From Actinomycetota bacterium (GTDB lineage Bacteria; Actinomycetota; UBA4738), in contig JACDEY010000002.1 in NCBI GenBank assembly GCA_013816105.1, positions 1-21,899 on the forward strand: DNA of 21,899 nucleotides. Reading direction: 5' to 3'. Below are positions 1 to 7,561 of this stretch, one piece after another; within the stretch, counting starts at the first letter, position 1, and each line of letters opens with the position of its first letter. A model generated the notes under the pieces. It saw nothing but the letters and a program-made list of their open reading frames with translations. It did no database searches and had not been told where the DNA came from. Position numbers and translations under genes: made by a program.

Positions 1-111
1 CCATCCGGCCGTGGCCGCGGCGGCCACGGCGGCCCCGGAGCCGGCAATGAAGCGCCTTCGGGTGATCGTGTGTCGCCGCTCCTCGCGGCTCCCGGTCACG
101 GGCTCGGTCAT
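1..111 (-). CDS. N-terminus of a Tat-exported protein, cut by the left edge
   Basis: An open minus-strand frame runs from an ATG to the window edge, giving 37 residues of an exported protein whose mature part lies outside. The translation has a basic N-region, a twin-arginine motif TRRRFIA at residues 17-23 (consensus S/T-R-R-x-F-L-K), and then an alanine-rich hydrophobic stretch GSGAAVAAAATA at residues 24-35. This is the classic layout of a Tat signal peptide, which exports a folded, often cofactor-bearing, protein. A second in-frame ATG at 141 would add ten residues and make the start overlap that of the divergent lipoprotein gene. Neither start has a convincing ribosome binding site. The function cannot be told from the signal alone. 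A chance open frame is possible over so short a length, but the ordered signal argues against it. Confidence 0.55.
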   Translation of the reverse strand, partial: MTEPVTGSREERRHTITRRRFIAGSGAAVAAAATAGW

Positions 112-139
112 GCGGGCAATGTTCTCACGAGGCGATGTC

Positions 140-727
140 ATGATCCGCACCGTGCGTGTGCGGACAGTGGTCATTCTGACCAACGGCTGCCTTGTGCTCC
201 TGGCCTCGTGTTCCGCGGGGGGCGGCTCCGGGTCGTTCCCGACTACACCCTCCTCCCCTCGCTCGACCACCCCCCCGCCGATCGAGCCCTGCGGGGGCCT
301 CGCCACGACCACGGAGGTCCGTTCGATCACCGGACTGGACGTGCGGCCCGGAACCGGCCCGACGATCAACGCCGTCCGCGCTATCGGCCGGCACGCGGGG
401 ACGCTCAGCGTGGAGGTACAGAACTTCGCGATCTGTGGGTTCGTGGACGGGGAAGGCGGTGAGGTCTACGTCTACGCGCTCCGGTTCCTGGACGAGGAGC
501 AGGCGGAGCGGGCCCTTGCGCTCATCGGCGCCGGCACGCAGCCGAGGGACTCGCTCGCGCCCGTCACCGGACCGGGGGATGCCGCCCTCTCGGATGGGGA
601 AACCGCGCTGACGGTCCTCCGAAGCAACGTCGTGCTGACGGTTCTGATCCTCGGCGACGACCCCGTGCCCCCGGGGCGGCCGTCGCAGATGTATCGGCTG
701 GCGGAGGTGGCCCTGCCGCGGTTCTAG
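140..727 (+). CDS. small secreted lipoprotein, DUF3558-like in appearance
   Basis: This encodes a 195-residue predicted lipoprotein of unknown function. The chosen ATG is preceded by GAGG seven bases upstream. Longer in-frame starts exist (11, 110, 119) but would put a long basic leader in front of the signal. The N-terminus has arginines, a hydrophobic core at about residues 10-21, and a lipobox L-A-S-C with the lipidated cysteine at residue 24. A low-complexity Ser/Thr/Pro/Gly linker follows to residue 50, typical of actinobacterial surface lipoproteins. The globular part starts with a P-C pair (Cys51) and has a second cysteine at 99 that could form a disulfide. The size, linker and PC start resemble DUF3558-type lipoproteins, but I cannot confirm that family. 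It likely sits on the outer face of the membrane. It is not clearly linked to the downstream operon. Confidence 0.7.
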   Translation: MIRTVRVRTVVILTNGCLVLLASCSAGGGSGSFPTTPSSPRSTTPPPIEPCGGLATTTEVRSITGLDVRPGTGPTINAVRAIGRHAGTLSVEVQNFAICGFVDGEGGEVYVYALRFLDEEQAERALALIGAGTQPRDSLAPVTGPGDAALSDGETALTVLRSNVVLTVLILGDDPVPPGRPSQMYRLAEVALPRF

Positions 728-731
728 ATCG

Positions 732-848
732 TTGTCCGTTTGGGCCAAAAGGCCACCGGCGATCGCCCCCGACCCGCTGGCCGAGGCCGGCTTCCCGTCC
801 TACGATGCGCTCGACGTGTCGTTCCCGGGTGTCGCGCGTGTGGTCTAG
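732..848 (+). pseudogene. possible short ORF or gene remnant between lipoprotein and creatininase genes
   Basis: In the third forward frame the gap between the two genes reads as protein-like sequence ending in a TAG at 846-848. Its last part contains DPLAEAGFPSYDALDVSF. From 762 onward almost every codon ends in G or C, as in real genes here, and this looks more gene-like than the competing upstream reading of the creatininase frame. No good start or ribosome binding site is visible; a TTG at 732 is the first candidate, giving 38 residues. It could be the tail of a decayed gene, a small protein, or chance in GC-rich DNA. No family is recognised. Confidence 0.25.
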
Positions 849-1653
849 GCCGCTTCGATACGAGCGGCTGACCTGGCCCGAGGTTCGCCGGGCTGCGGGC
901 GAGGACCGCGTCGCGCTGATCCCCGTCGCGACGCTCGAGGACCACGGCCCGCACCTGCCCATCGACGCGGACCTGCGGATCGTCTCGGAGATCTGCCGGC
1001 TCGCGGCCGAGGACGCGCCCGAGGACGTCATCCTCCTGCCCGCGATCCCCCACGGATACTCGCCGCACCACATGGACTTCCCGGGCGCCATCACCATCGC
1101 CTGGGACACGTTCACGCGCTACTGCACGGACGTGGGACTGTCGCTGGCGCACCACGGTTTCCGCCGGATCCTCTACTTCAATGGGCATGGATCGAACCAG
1201 AACCTCGTGGAGATGGCCGCCAGGCTCGTGATGGTTGAGCGATCCGACGTGCTGGCTGCGGCCGCCTTCTATCTGTCGAGCCCGGAGGCCGCGGCCGTGA
1301 TCGCGGAGACAAGGGAGTCTGATCGCGGCGGGCTCGCCCACGCCTGCGAGCTCGAGACATCCATCTACCTGGCGATCGACCCGGACGCCGTGGCGATGGA
1401 CCTGGCCGTGGACGAGCGGTCCTACCCCGAGGGCGATCACGCCTGGCTCGACTGGACCGACGGCTCCCTCAAGCTGATGCCGTGGTGGTCCTCCTTCAGT
1501 GCGACGGGGGTCCAGGGGGATCCGACGAAGGCGACGGCCGGAAAGGGCAAGATCCTCCTCGACGCCGCCGTGGCCGAGTGCCTCCACTACGTCCGAGAGC
1601 TGAAGGAGAAGCCCCTCGGCGAACGCCGTCGTCCGGGGGAGGCGACCTCGTAA
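838..1653 (+). CDS. creatininase-family metal-dependent amidohydrolase
   Basis: A 271-residue member of the creatininase (creatinine amidohydrolase) family, whose members hydrolyse small cyclic or linear amides with two metal ions. Residues 29-45 carry the family motif around LEDHGPHLPIDAD, with Glu34, His36 and Asp45 at the expected metal-ligand spacing. NGHGSN with His117 and HACELETS (residues 168-175) are the other two family blocks. The NGHGSN form resembles the broad family (for example MftE-like proteins) more than true creatininase, so creatinine is not assured as the substrate. The length is normal. The start is uncertain: GTG at 838 fits the family N-terminus, while GTG 829 and ATG 805 are alternatives. 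It lies 60 bases before the binding protein of a peptide-type importer and is probably the first gene of that operon, so it may process the imported compound. Cytoplasmic. Confidence 0.85.
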   Translation: MWSRPLRYERLTWPEVRRAAGEDRVALIPVATLEDHGPHLPIDADLRIVSEICRLAAEDAPEDVILLPAIPHGYSPHHMDFPGAITIAWDTFTRYCTDVGLSLAHHGFRRILYFNGHGSNQNLVEMAARLVMVERSDVLAAAAFYLSSPEAAAVIAETRESDRGGLAHACELETSIYLAIDPDAVAMDLAVDERSYPEGDHAWLDWTDGSLKLMPWWSSFSATGVQGDPTKATAGKGKILLDAAVAECLHYVRELKEKPLGERRRPGEATS

Positions 1654-1713
1654 CACGGTAGAGAGGACGAGGACGATCCGGCCGTCACCACGCGGTCGAG
1701 GAGGGAGATGGAG

Positions 1714-3522
1714 ATGAGCAGATGGAGAAGCCTGGTGGCGGCGGGAGCGGCTGCAGCGACGATCGCCGGGCTCACGTTCGGTGGTGCCGCCGCCCAAACG
1801 CCCTCACCGAGCGGCTCGGCCGCTGGCAAGCTCACCTTCACCATTGGCGACGACAACGACCTGGACTCCATGAACCCGTTCGTCGCCGTGGAGGCTCCGG
1901 CCTTCCAGATCTTCTTCCTGACCTACGACTTCCTGGTGAACCTGAGCCAGGAGGATCTGAGCCCCTCCCCCGGACTGGCCGAGTCCTGGGATCAGAGCGA
2001 CGACGGCCTGACCTGGACCTTCCAGATCCGCGACGACGCGACATGGCACGACGGGCAGCCGGTGACCGCGCACGACGTGGAGTACACCTACAACCGCATC
2101 CTCGAGGAGGAGCAAGGGTCCTTCATCGACTACATCTCACTGATCGACACCATCGAGGTGCCCGACGACCAGACCGTGGTCATCACCACCAAGGAGCCGA
2201 CGCTCCAGCTCTTGACGGCCCTCGTCTTCATCCTCCCGGAGCACATCTGGAAGGACATCTCCACGGAGGAGGCGGGGACGTTCGAGAACAACCCTCCGGT
2301 CGGGAGCGGTCCGTTCAAGGTGGTCGAGTGGGAGAAGGGCCAGTTCTACCGGATGGAATCGGTGCCGGAGTACTGGGGCGGCGCGCCACGGATCGATGAG
2401 TTCGTGTACCGGATCTTCAACAACGAGGACGCGCTCGTCCAGGCGCTCCGGGCCGGAGAGGTCGACTTCGCCGATTCGCTGAACGCCAATCCGTTCAACT
2501 CGCTGAAGGAAACGACCGGCATCACTACACACGAGGCGAACATCCCGAGCTTCGACGAGATCGGGTTCAACGTCGGGGCGAACGACACGATCCCCGATGC
2601 CGACGGCCACCCGGCGCTGCTCGACGTGCGGGTGCGCCAGGCCATGGCCCACGCCGTCGACAAACAGGTCATCCTGGACCGGGTCCTGCAGGGCTACGGC
2701 ACGATCGGGACGACGATCGTGCCGCCCTTCTCCGCCGCGTATCACTACGAGCCGGCCGAGGAGGATCTGTTCCAGTTCGACCTCGAGGAGGCGAACCGGA
2801 TCCTCGACGAGGCGGGCTACGAGGACACCGACGGGGACGATGTTCGAGAGATGCCGGACGGCGGAGAGCCGCTGAGGTTCCGCTACTTCGTCCGCAGCGA
2901 GAACAACTCCACCGTCCAGACGAGCCAGTTCGTCCAGGATTGGTTCAACCAGATCGGGATCGCCACGGAGGTGGAGGCGCTGGACGACACGACCCTGACC
3001 GACGCCATCTTCGAGGGCAAGTACGACATGTTCCACTGGGGCTGGTTCCCGGACCCCGACCCGGATTTCATCCTCTCGATCTTCACCTGCGGGCAGCGTC
3101 CCCCCGACGGGATCTGGAGCGACAGCTTCTACTGCGACGAGGAGTACGACCGGATGTACCAGGAGCAGAAGACGGTCGCCGACGTCGCGGAGCGCGCGCA
3201 GGTCATCTTCGAGATGCAGAAGAAGGTCTACGAGGACGCTCCGTACATCGTGCTCTACTACGACGCCAACCTCCAGGCGTATCGAAGCGACCGCTGGACC
3301 GGCTTCCTCAACCAGCCGGAGCCCGACGGGGATCTCCTGAGCGGGTACGGGAACTACACGTTCGTGAACCTGCGCCCCGTCACGAAGGGCGCGGCGGCCG
3401 ATGAGGAAGAAGGCGGGAGCGCCTTCACGTGGGTCTGGGTCGGCCTGGTGGCCGGGCCCCTCCTGCTCGTAGCCGTCGCGCTTCTGATCCGCCGTCGCAA
3501 GGGCGAGGAGGATCGGGCCTGA
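1714..3522 (+). CDS. ABC transporter substrate-binding protein, family 5 (oligopeptide/dipeptide type)
   Basis: A 602-residue extracytoplasmic solute receptor of the SBP family 5 type (DppA/OppA), delivering substrate to the permeases encoded downstream. A Sec-type signal sits at residues 1-28, with an alanine-rich core and a likely cut after AAA. There is no lipobox cysteine. The body shows the family pattern: LTFTIGDDNDLDSMNP near the mature start, LAESWDQSDDGLTWTFQIRD, and ATWHDGQPVTAHDVEYTYNR. Unusually, residues 573-592 form a hydrophobic segment followed by RRRK, so the protein is probably anchored by its C-terminus after an acidic Gly/Ser linker. The ATG at 1714 is preferred because GAGGAGGG ends eight bases before it; the ATG at 1708 is too close to that site. 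The substrate cannot be read from the sequence; peptides, opines or amino-acid derivatives are typical. Confidence 0.92.
   Translation: MSRWRSLVAAGAAAATIAGLTFGGAAAQTPSPSGSAAGKLTFTIGDDNDLDSMNPFVAVEAPAFQIFFLTYDFLVNLSQEDLSPSPGLAESWDQSDDGLTWTFQIRDDATWHDGQPVTAHDVEYTYNRILEEEQGSFIDYISLIDTIEVPDDQTVVITTKEPTLQLLTALVFILPEHIWKDISTEEAGTFENNPPVGSGPFKVVEWEKGQFYRMESVPEYWGGAPRIDEFVYRIFNNEDALVQALRAGEVDFADSLNANPFNSLKETTGITTHEANIPSFDEIGFNVGANDTIPDADGHPALLDVRVRQAMAHAVDKQVILDRVLQGYGTIGTTIVPPFSAAYHYEPAEEDLFQFDLEEANRILDEAGYEDTDGDDVREMPDGGEPLRFRYFVRSENNSTVQTSQFVQDWFNQIGIATEVEALDDTTLTDAIFEGKYDMFHWGWFPDPDPDFILSIFTCGQRPPDGIWSDSFYCDEEYDRMYQEQKTVADVAERAQVIFEMQKKVYEDAPYIVLYYDANLQAYRSDRWTGFLNQPEPDGDLLSGYGNYTFVNLRPVTKGAAADEEEGGSAFTWVWVGLVAGPLLLVAVALLIRRRKGEEDRA
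3430..3489 (+). other. C-terminal transmembrane anchor of the binding protein
   Basis: These codons encode a run of about 20 hydrophobic residues, WVWVGLVAGPLLLVAVALLI, followed by three arginines and a lysine and a short charged tail. By the positive-inside rule the tail stays in the cytoplasm and the binding domain faces out. It replaces the usual lipid anchor of Gram-positive binding proteins. Confidence 0.75.
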
Positions 3523-3553
3523 CCGGTTCTCGAGGCGACGGACGGGAGGCCGG

Positions 3554-4531
3554 GTGGGGGCGCGCCGCTACCTGACCGCTAAGGTGGTGCAGGCGCTCTT
3601 CACCCTGGCCTTCGTCCTCGTCTTCAACTTCTTCCTGTTCCGCATCCTGCCGGGGAACCCGGCTCAGATCCTCGCGCGCCAGCGACGCCTCCCGGTGGAG
3701 GCGGTTCGCGAGCTCGAACGCGACTTCGGGCTGAAGGACCCGCTTCCCCAGCAGTTCGTGAACTACGCCGGGGACACCCTCCGGGCGAACTTCGGGATCT
3801 CCTTCAAGTTCCGCCGGCCGGTCGGTGAGGTGATCCAGGGGCGCATCTGGCCGACGGTCCTGCTGGTGGGCGTCGCCACGATCGGCTCGACCGTGATCGG
3901 ACTTCTTATCGGCATCTATGGGGCCTGGCGGCGCGGGAGCGGCTTCGACATGGGCTCGCTGGGCTTCTCGCTGGTGACCTACGCGATGCCGGAGTTCTGG
4001 CTGGGCATGATCCTGCTGATCCTGTTCGCCTCGACCTCGGGGCTGGAGCTTTTCCCGTTAGGAAACATTCGAACGCCCGGGGGGCCCGCTTCGGGCATCG
4101 CGCACCTGCTCGACGTGGGCAGGCACCTGTTCCTGCCCGCCCTCACGCTGATCCTCGCTCTTCTCGGCGAGTACGCCCTCATCATGCGGTCCTCGCTCCT
4201 CGACGTGATGGGCGACGACTACATCGTCACGGCCCGGGCCAAGGGGCTTCGCGAGGCGCAGGTGCTCCGCCGCCATGCCGTGCCGAACGCTCTGCTCCCC
4301 ACGGTGACGCTCGTCGCGCTCAACCTGGGGTTCGTCGTCTCGGGGGCGATCACGGTCGAGACGGTCTTCTCGTGGCCCGGCCTCGGCCTGCTGACCGTCG
4401 AAGCGCTGCAGGCCCCCGACTACCCGCTCCTTCAGGGGCTCTTCCTGCTGTTCAGCGTGGCCGTCATCGTCGCGAACCTGATCGCCGATCTCATCTACGG
4501 ATACCTGGATCCTCGCGTGCGGGTGGCCTGA
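3554..4531 (+). CDS. ABC transporter permease, DppB/OppB type
   Basis: A 325-residue inner-membrane permease, first of the pair forming the channel of the peptide-type importer. The N-terminus has the family's opening membrane span and the motif FRILPGNPAQ, followed by the extracellular-loop region with LKDPLPQQFVNY. The EAA loop that docks the ATPase is seen near residues 216-240 (DDYIVTARAKGLREAQVLRR then HAVPNALLP). Length and order match DppB. The GTG start follows GGGAGG in the 31-base gap after the binding-protein gene. The stop codon TGA is followed directly by the GTG of the next gene, which indicates translational coupling. Nothing in it identifies the substrate. Confidence 0.93.
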   Translation: MGARRYLTAKVVQALFTLAFVLVFNFFLFRILPGNPAQILARQRRLPVEAVRELERDFGLKDPLPQQFVNYAGDTLRANFGISFKFRRPVGEVIQGRIWPTVLLVGVATIGSTVIGLLIGIYGAWRRGSGFDMGSLGFSLVTYAMPEFWLGMILLILFASTSGLELFPLGNIRTPGGPASGIAHLLDVGRHLFLPALTLILALLGEYALIMRSSLLDVMGDDYIVTARAKGLREAQVLRRHAVPNALLPTVTLVALNLGFVVSGAITVETVFSWPGLGLLTVEALQAPDYPLLQGLFLLFSVAVIVANLIADLIYGYLDPRVRVA

Positions 4532-5497
4532 GTGCAGACGCCGCCGATCGACCCAGTCGGCACCGCTCCCCCGGTGGTGGAGGACCTTCCGCCTCCGGCC
4601 GAGCCTCCTCGCAGTCCGCGGGCCATCGCCCGTGCCCGCCGGCGGCGGGCTATCTCCCGGACCTGGCGAACCTACCGGCGGAGCGGGATGGGGATGGCGG
4701 GGCTCATCATCCTGGGGTTCTTCCTGATCGTGGCCCTCGCCGCTCCGCTCCTGGCCGACAGCCGCGGGCTCAGCCCGGTGGGCGCCACCGGAGGCGTGCT
4801 CGACCCTCCCAGCCTGGACTACCCGATGGGCACCGACGACCTCGGCCGTTCGGTGCTCACCCTCACGATCTGGGGCTCGCGCATCTCGCTGATGGTGGGC
4901 TTCTTCGCCACGGCCCTCTCGATGGTCATCGGCGCCGTCATCGGCATCGCGGCCGGGTACTACGGCGGCTGGCGCGAGACGGCCATGATGCGCTTCACCG
5001 ACTGGTTCCTGGTGATCCCGTTCCTGCCGCTCGCCATCGTGCTGGCGTCGATCCTCGGCCGGTCGCTGTTCAACATCATCCTCGTCATCGGGATCACGTC
5101 GTGGCCGGGGACCGCCCGGCTGGTTCGCGCCCAGACCCTCTCGGTGAAGGAGCGGCCGTATGTGGAACGGGCACGCGCGCTCGGCGCGGGCGACTGGCAC
5201 CTGATCACCCGTCACATCCTGCCGAACGTCTTCCCCCTGATCTTCGCGAACACCATCCTGGTGGTCGCCATCGCCATCCTCTCCGAGACCACGCTCTCGT
5301 TCCTCGGCCTCGGGGACCCGCTGCGGATCTCCTGGGGAACGATCCTCGAGTTCGCCTTCAACGGCGGTGCGGCCTCGCGCGGCGCCTGGTGGTGGCTCCT
5401 TCCCCCCGGGGTCGCCATCGTGCTGGTCGTCCTGGCGTTCACGATGTGCGGCTACGCCCTCGACGAGATCCTGAACCCCAGGCTGCGGCGACGATGA
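4532..5497 (+). CDS. ABC transporter permease, DppC/OppC type
   Basis: The second permease of the importer, 321 residues. It has a proline-rich then arginine-rich cytoplasmic N-terminus (about residues 1-50), then a membrane span starting GMAGLIILGFFLIVALAAPL, the DppC hallmark HPMGTD-like block here as YPMGTDDLGRSVLT, and the EAA loop ERPYVERARALGAGDWHLIT followed by RHILPNVFP. The ending FTMCGYALDEILNPRLR is typical of the family. It would pair with the DppB-type partner and bind the two ATPases encoded next. The GTG start abuts the upstream stop with no gap, and its own stop overlaps the next start in an ATGA, so the genes are tightly coupled. Confidence 0.93.
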   Translation: MQTPPIDPVGTAPPVVEDLPPPAEPPRSPRAIARARRRRAISRTWRTYRRSGMGMAGLIILGFFLIVALAAPLLADSRGLSPVGATGGVLDPPSLDYPMGTDDLGRSVLTLTIWGSRISLMVGFFATALSMVIGAVIGIAAGYYGGWRETAMMRFTDWFLVIPFLPLAIVLASILGRSLFNIILVIGITSWPGTARLVRAQTLSVKERPYVERARALGAGDWHLITRHILPNVFPLIFANTILVVAIAILSETTLSFLGLGDPLRISWGTILEFAFNGGAASRGAWWWLLPPGVAIVLVVLAFTMCGYALDEILNPRLRRR

Positions 5498-6519
5498 TCG
5501 CGGCCGAAGAGCGGGTGCAGGCATCCGTGGGGAGCCTCCTCTCCGTTCGCGACCTGAGCGTCGAGTATCCGAGTCAGGCCGGGCCCGTCCCGGCAGTGCG
5601 AGGAGTGACGTTCGACGTCGCGGAGGGCGAGATCCTCGGGCTGGCCGGCGAGTCCGGGTGCGGCAAGTCGACCATCGCCCACGCCCTGCTGCGGCTCCTG
5701 CCGCCGGACGCGAGGGTGACCGGCCAGGTGCTACTGAACGGCGAGGACGTCCTCACGATGAAGTTCGGCCGGCTGCGGGCCGTGCGGTGGGACGAGGCGT
5801 CCATCGTGTTCCAGGGGGCGATGCATTCCATGAACCCCGTCCAGCGGGTCGGGGACCAGATCGTGGAGGCAGTCCGGCTCCATCGGCCGGGGACGAACGA
5901 TCGCCAGGGACAGGCGCAGGTCGGGGAGCTGCTCGAACGGGTGGGCCTTCCGGCTAGGCGCGCCCGCGACTATCCGCACGAGCTCTCGGGGGGACAGCGC
6001 CAGCGGGCGATGATCGCCATGGCCCTCGCCTGCGACCCGAAGCTCCTCATCGCCGACGAGCCCACGACTGCCCTGGACGTCATGGTCCAGGCCCAGGTGC
6101 TGTCACTGCTCAAGGAACTCCAGCGAGAGCTCAAGCTGGGTCTCATCTTCATCACGCACGATCTCTCGGTACTGGTGGAGCTCTGCGATCGCATCGCGGT
6201 CATGTACGCCGGGCGCATCGTCGAGGAGGGCCCCGCCGAGGCGATCTTCGAACGGCCGGCGCACCCCTACTCGTGGGGCCTCTCGGGATCGTTTCCGCGC
6301 ATCGGCGATCCGGAGTACCGGCGGGCTCCCGGCGGGCTCCCGGGGGACCCTCCCGACCCGCAGCGCCTGCCGACCGGCTGCCCCTTCCATCCACGGTGCC
6401 CCCGAGCCTTCGAGCCGTGTCCGGACACCGATCCCCCGATGTATCCGGCGGTACACGGCGGGTTCGCCGCCTGCCTGCTCCTGGACTCGAAGCTGAATCC
6501 AGAGGGGGCTCGCGCGTGA
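5494..6519 (+). CDS. ABC transporter ATP-binding protein, DppD/OppD type
   Basis: A 341-residue ATPase that powers the importer from the cytoplasmic side. Visible motifs in order: Walker A GESGCGKST (residues 52-60), ABC signature LSGGQRQR (from residue 164), and Walker B LLIADEP with Asp188 and the catalytic Glu189, followed by D-loop TTALD and the switch histidine in FITHDLS. After the core lies the C-terminal oligopeptide-transporter extension with GCPFHPRCP and further cysteines (FEPCPDTDPP). In DppD-type proteins these cysteines can bind an iron-sulfur cluster. All catalytic residues are intact. The ATG overlaps the stop of the permease gene by four bases, and the gene end overlaps the start of the second ATPase gene. 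An upstream open frame continues through the permease gene but is a shadow. Confidence 0.93.
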   Translation: MIAAEERVQASVGSLLSVRDLSVEYPSQAGPVPAVRGVTFDVAEGEILGLAGESGCGKSTIAHALLRLLPPDARVTGQVLLNGEDVLTMKFGRLRAVRWDEASIVFQGAMHSMNPVQRVGDQIVEAVRLHRPGTNDRQGQAQVGELLERVGLPARRARDYPHELSGGQRQRAMIAMALACDPKLLIADEPTTALDVMVQAQVLSLLKELQRELKLGLIFITHDLSVLVELCDRIAVMYAGRIVEEGPAEAIFERPAHPYSWGLSGSFPRIGDPEYRRAPGGLPGDPPDPQRLPTGCPFHPRCPRAFEPCPDTDPPMYPAVHGGFAACLLLDSKLNPEGARA

Positions 6520-7538
6520 GCGCGACGGGAGAGGGCCGCGGCGATGGGGGGCCGGTGCTGGAGGTGCGGGACCTCCACGTCTCCTTCTCGGGGCGGCAGG
6601 GCCTGGGCGCCGGGCTTCTCGGTCGATCGGCGACGACGGCACGGGCGGTGGACGGCGTCGATCTGGAAGTCGCTCGAGGCGAGATCGTGGCGCTGGCCGG
6701 CGAGTCGGGCTGCGGCAAGACGACGCTGGCCCGCGCGATCATGGGGCTGGTGAAGCCGGCCTCCGGGGAGATCCGCTACGCCGGCCGGCCCCTGCGGCAC
6801 CGCGACCTTCGGGAGTTCCGGCGCAAGGTGCAGATGGTCTTCCAGGACCCTACGGGAGCGCTCAATCCCCGGCAGACGATCTACGAGTCGGTGGCCGAGG
6901 GGCTTCGCATCCATAAGGTTTCCGGCGAGGAGGACGTGCTCGTCTCGAAGGCGCTCGCGGACGCCGGCCTTCGGCCGCCGGAGCGATTCTTCCTGCTGTA
7001 TCCCCACGAGGTCTCGGGCGGACAGCGCCAGCGCGTGGTCATCGCCGGGGCGCTCGCACTCGAGCCCGAGATGATCGTGGCCGACGAGCCGGTGTCGAAC
7101 CTGGACGCATCCGTCAGGGGGGAGATCCTGGCACTGCTTCTGAAGCTCCGCGACCGCTTCGGGCTCTCGCTGCTCATCGTCACGCACGACCTCGGTCTCG
7201 CTTGGACGGTGGCCGACCGCGTTGCCGTTATGTACCTGGGAAGGATCGTCGAGGTCGGGCCCGCGGAGGACGTCCTGACGCGGCCACTCCATCCGTACAC
7301 CAAGGCGCTGCTCCAGGTCCTCCCCGAGGCGGGCGGCGACCTCTCGGGGAGGAGCATCCTGCTCGGGGAGCCACCCGACCCGACGCGGATCCCGCCGGGC
7401 TGCCGCTTCCACCCGCGGTGTCCGGAGGTGCAATCGGGACGCGCCGCGGAGCTGGGGATGGAGGAGCGAAACCGAACCGAGGTGCCGCTACTCCGCGAGA
7501 TCCGGCCCGCCCACTTCGTCGCCTGCCACCTCGCATGA
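6516..7538 (+). CDS. ABC transporter ATP-binding protein, DppF/OppF type
   Basis: The second ATPase of the heterodimeric motor, 340 residues. It carries Walker A GESGCGKTT (residues 62-70), a Q-loop region QMVFQDPTGALNPRQT typical of DppF, signature VSGGQRQR, Walker B MIVADEP, D-loop VSNLD and switch histidine in IVTHDLGL. The C-terminal extension has PPGCRFHPRCP but fewer of the later cysteines than its partner. The GTG start at 6516 overlaps the previous stop by four bases and has AGAGGGGG seven bases upstream. The following ATG at 6544 is out of frame, and earlier in-frame starts lie inside the previous gene. It is the last gene of the transporter operon and converges on the next gene with only 22 bases between. 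Confidence 0.93.
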   Translation: MSATGEGRGDGGPVLEVRDLHVSFSGRQGLGAGLLGRSATTARAVDGVDLEVARGEIVALAGESGCGKTTLARAIMGLVKPASGEIRYAGRPLRHRDLREFRRKVQMVFQDPTGALNPRQTIYESVAEGLRIHKVSGEEDVLVSKALADAGLRPPERFFLLYPHEVSGGQRQRVVIAGALALEPEMIVADEPVSNLDASVRGEILALLLKLRDRFGLSLLIVTHDLGLAWTVADRVAVMYLGRIVEVGPAEDVLTRPLHPYTKALLQVLPEAGGDLSGRSILLGEPPDPTRIPPGCRFHPRCPEVQSGRAAELGMEERNRTEVPLLREIRPAHFVACHLA

Positions 7539-7561
7539 CCCTCCGACGCCGGTAAAGGGTC
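7537..7561. terminator. candidate bidirectional hairpin between convergent genes
   Basis: GACCCT at 7537-7542 and AGGGTC at 7556-7561 are perfect inverted repeats around 13 bases that contain an inner CCG/CGG pair. The hairpin spans the stop codons of both converging genes. There is no U-tract on either side, so any termination role is uncertain and a six-base stem can arise by chance. Confidence 0.25.

Noticed and set aside
8..30. Perfect ten-base stem with a three-base loop near the left edge, like a terminator.
   Set aside because: It lies in the alanine-rich core of the minus-strand Tat signal, where repeated GCC/GCG codons produce such symmetry, and no U-tract follows.
741..754. GGCC-AAAA-GGCC palindrome after the lipoprotein gene as a terminator.
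   Set aside because: A four-base stem without a U-tract is too weak to call.
4058..5524. Long minus-strand open frame of 488 codons across the two permease genes.
   Set aside because: It is rich in Arg, Gly, Glu, Asp and His with no recognisable motif, and opposes clear permease genes; it is a GC-rich antisense shadow.
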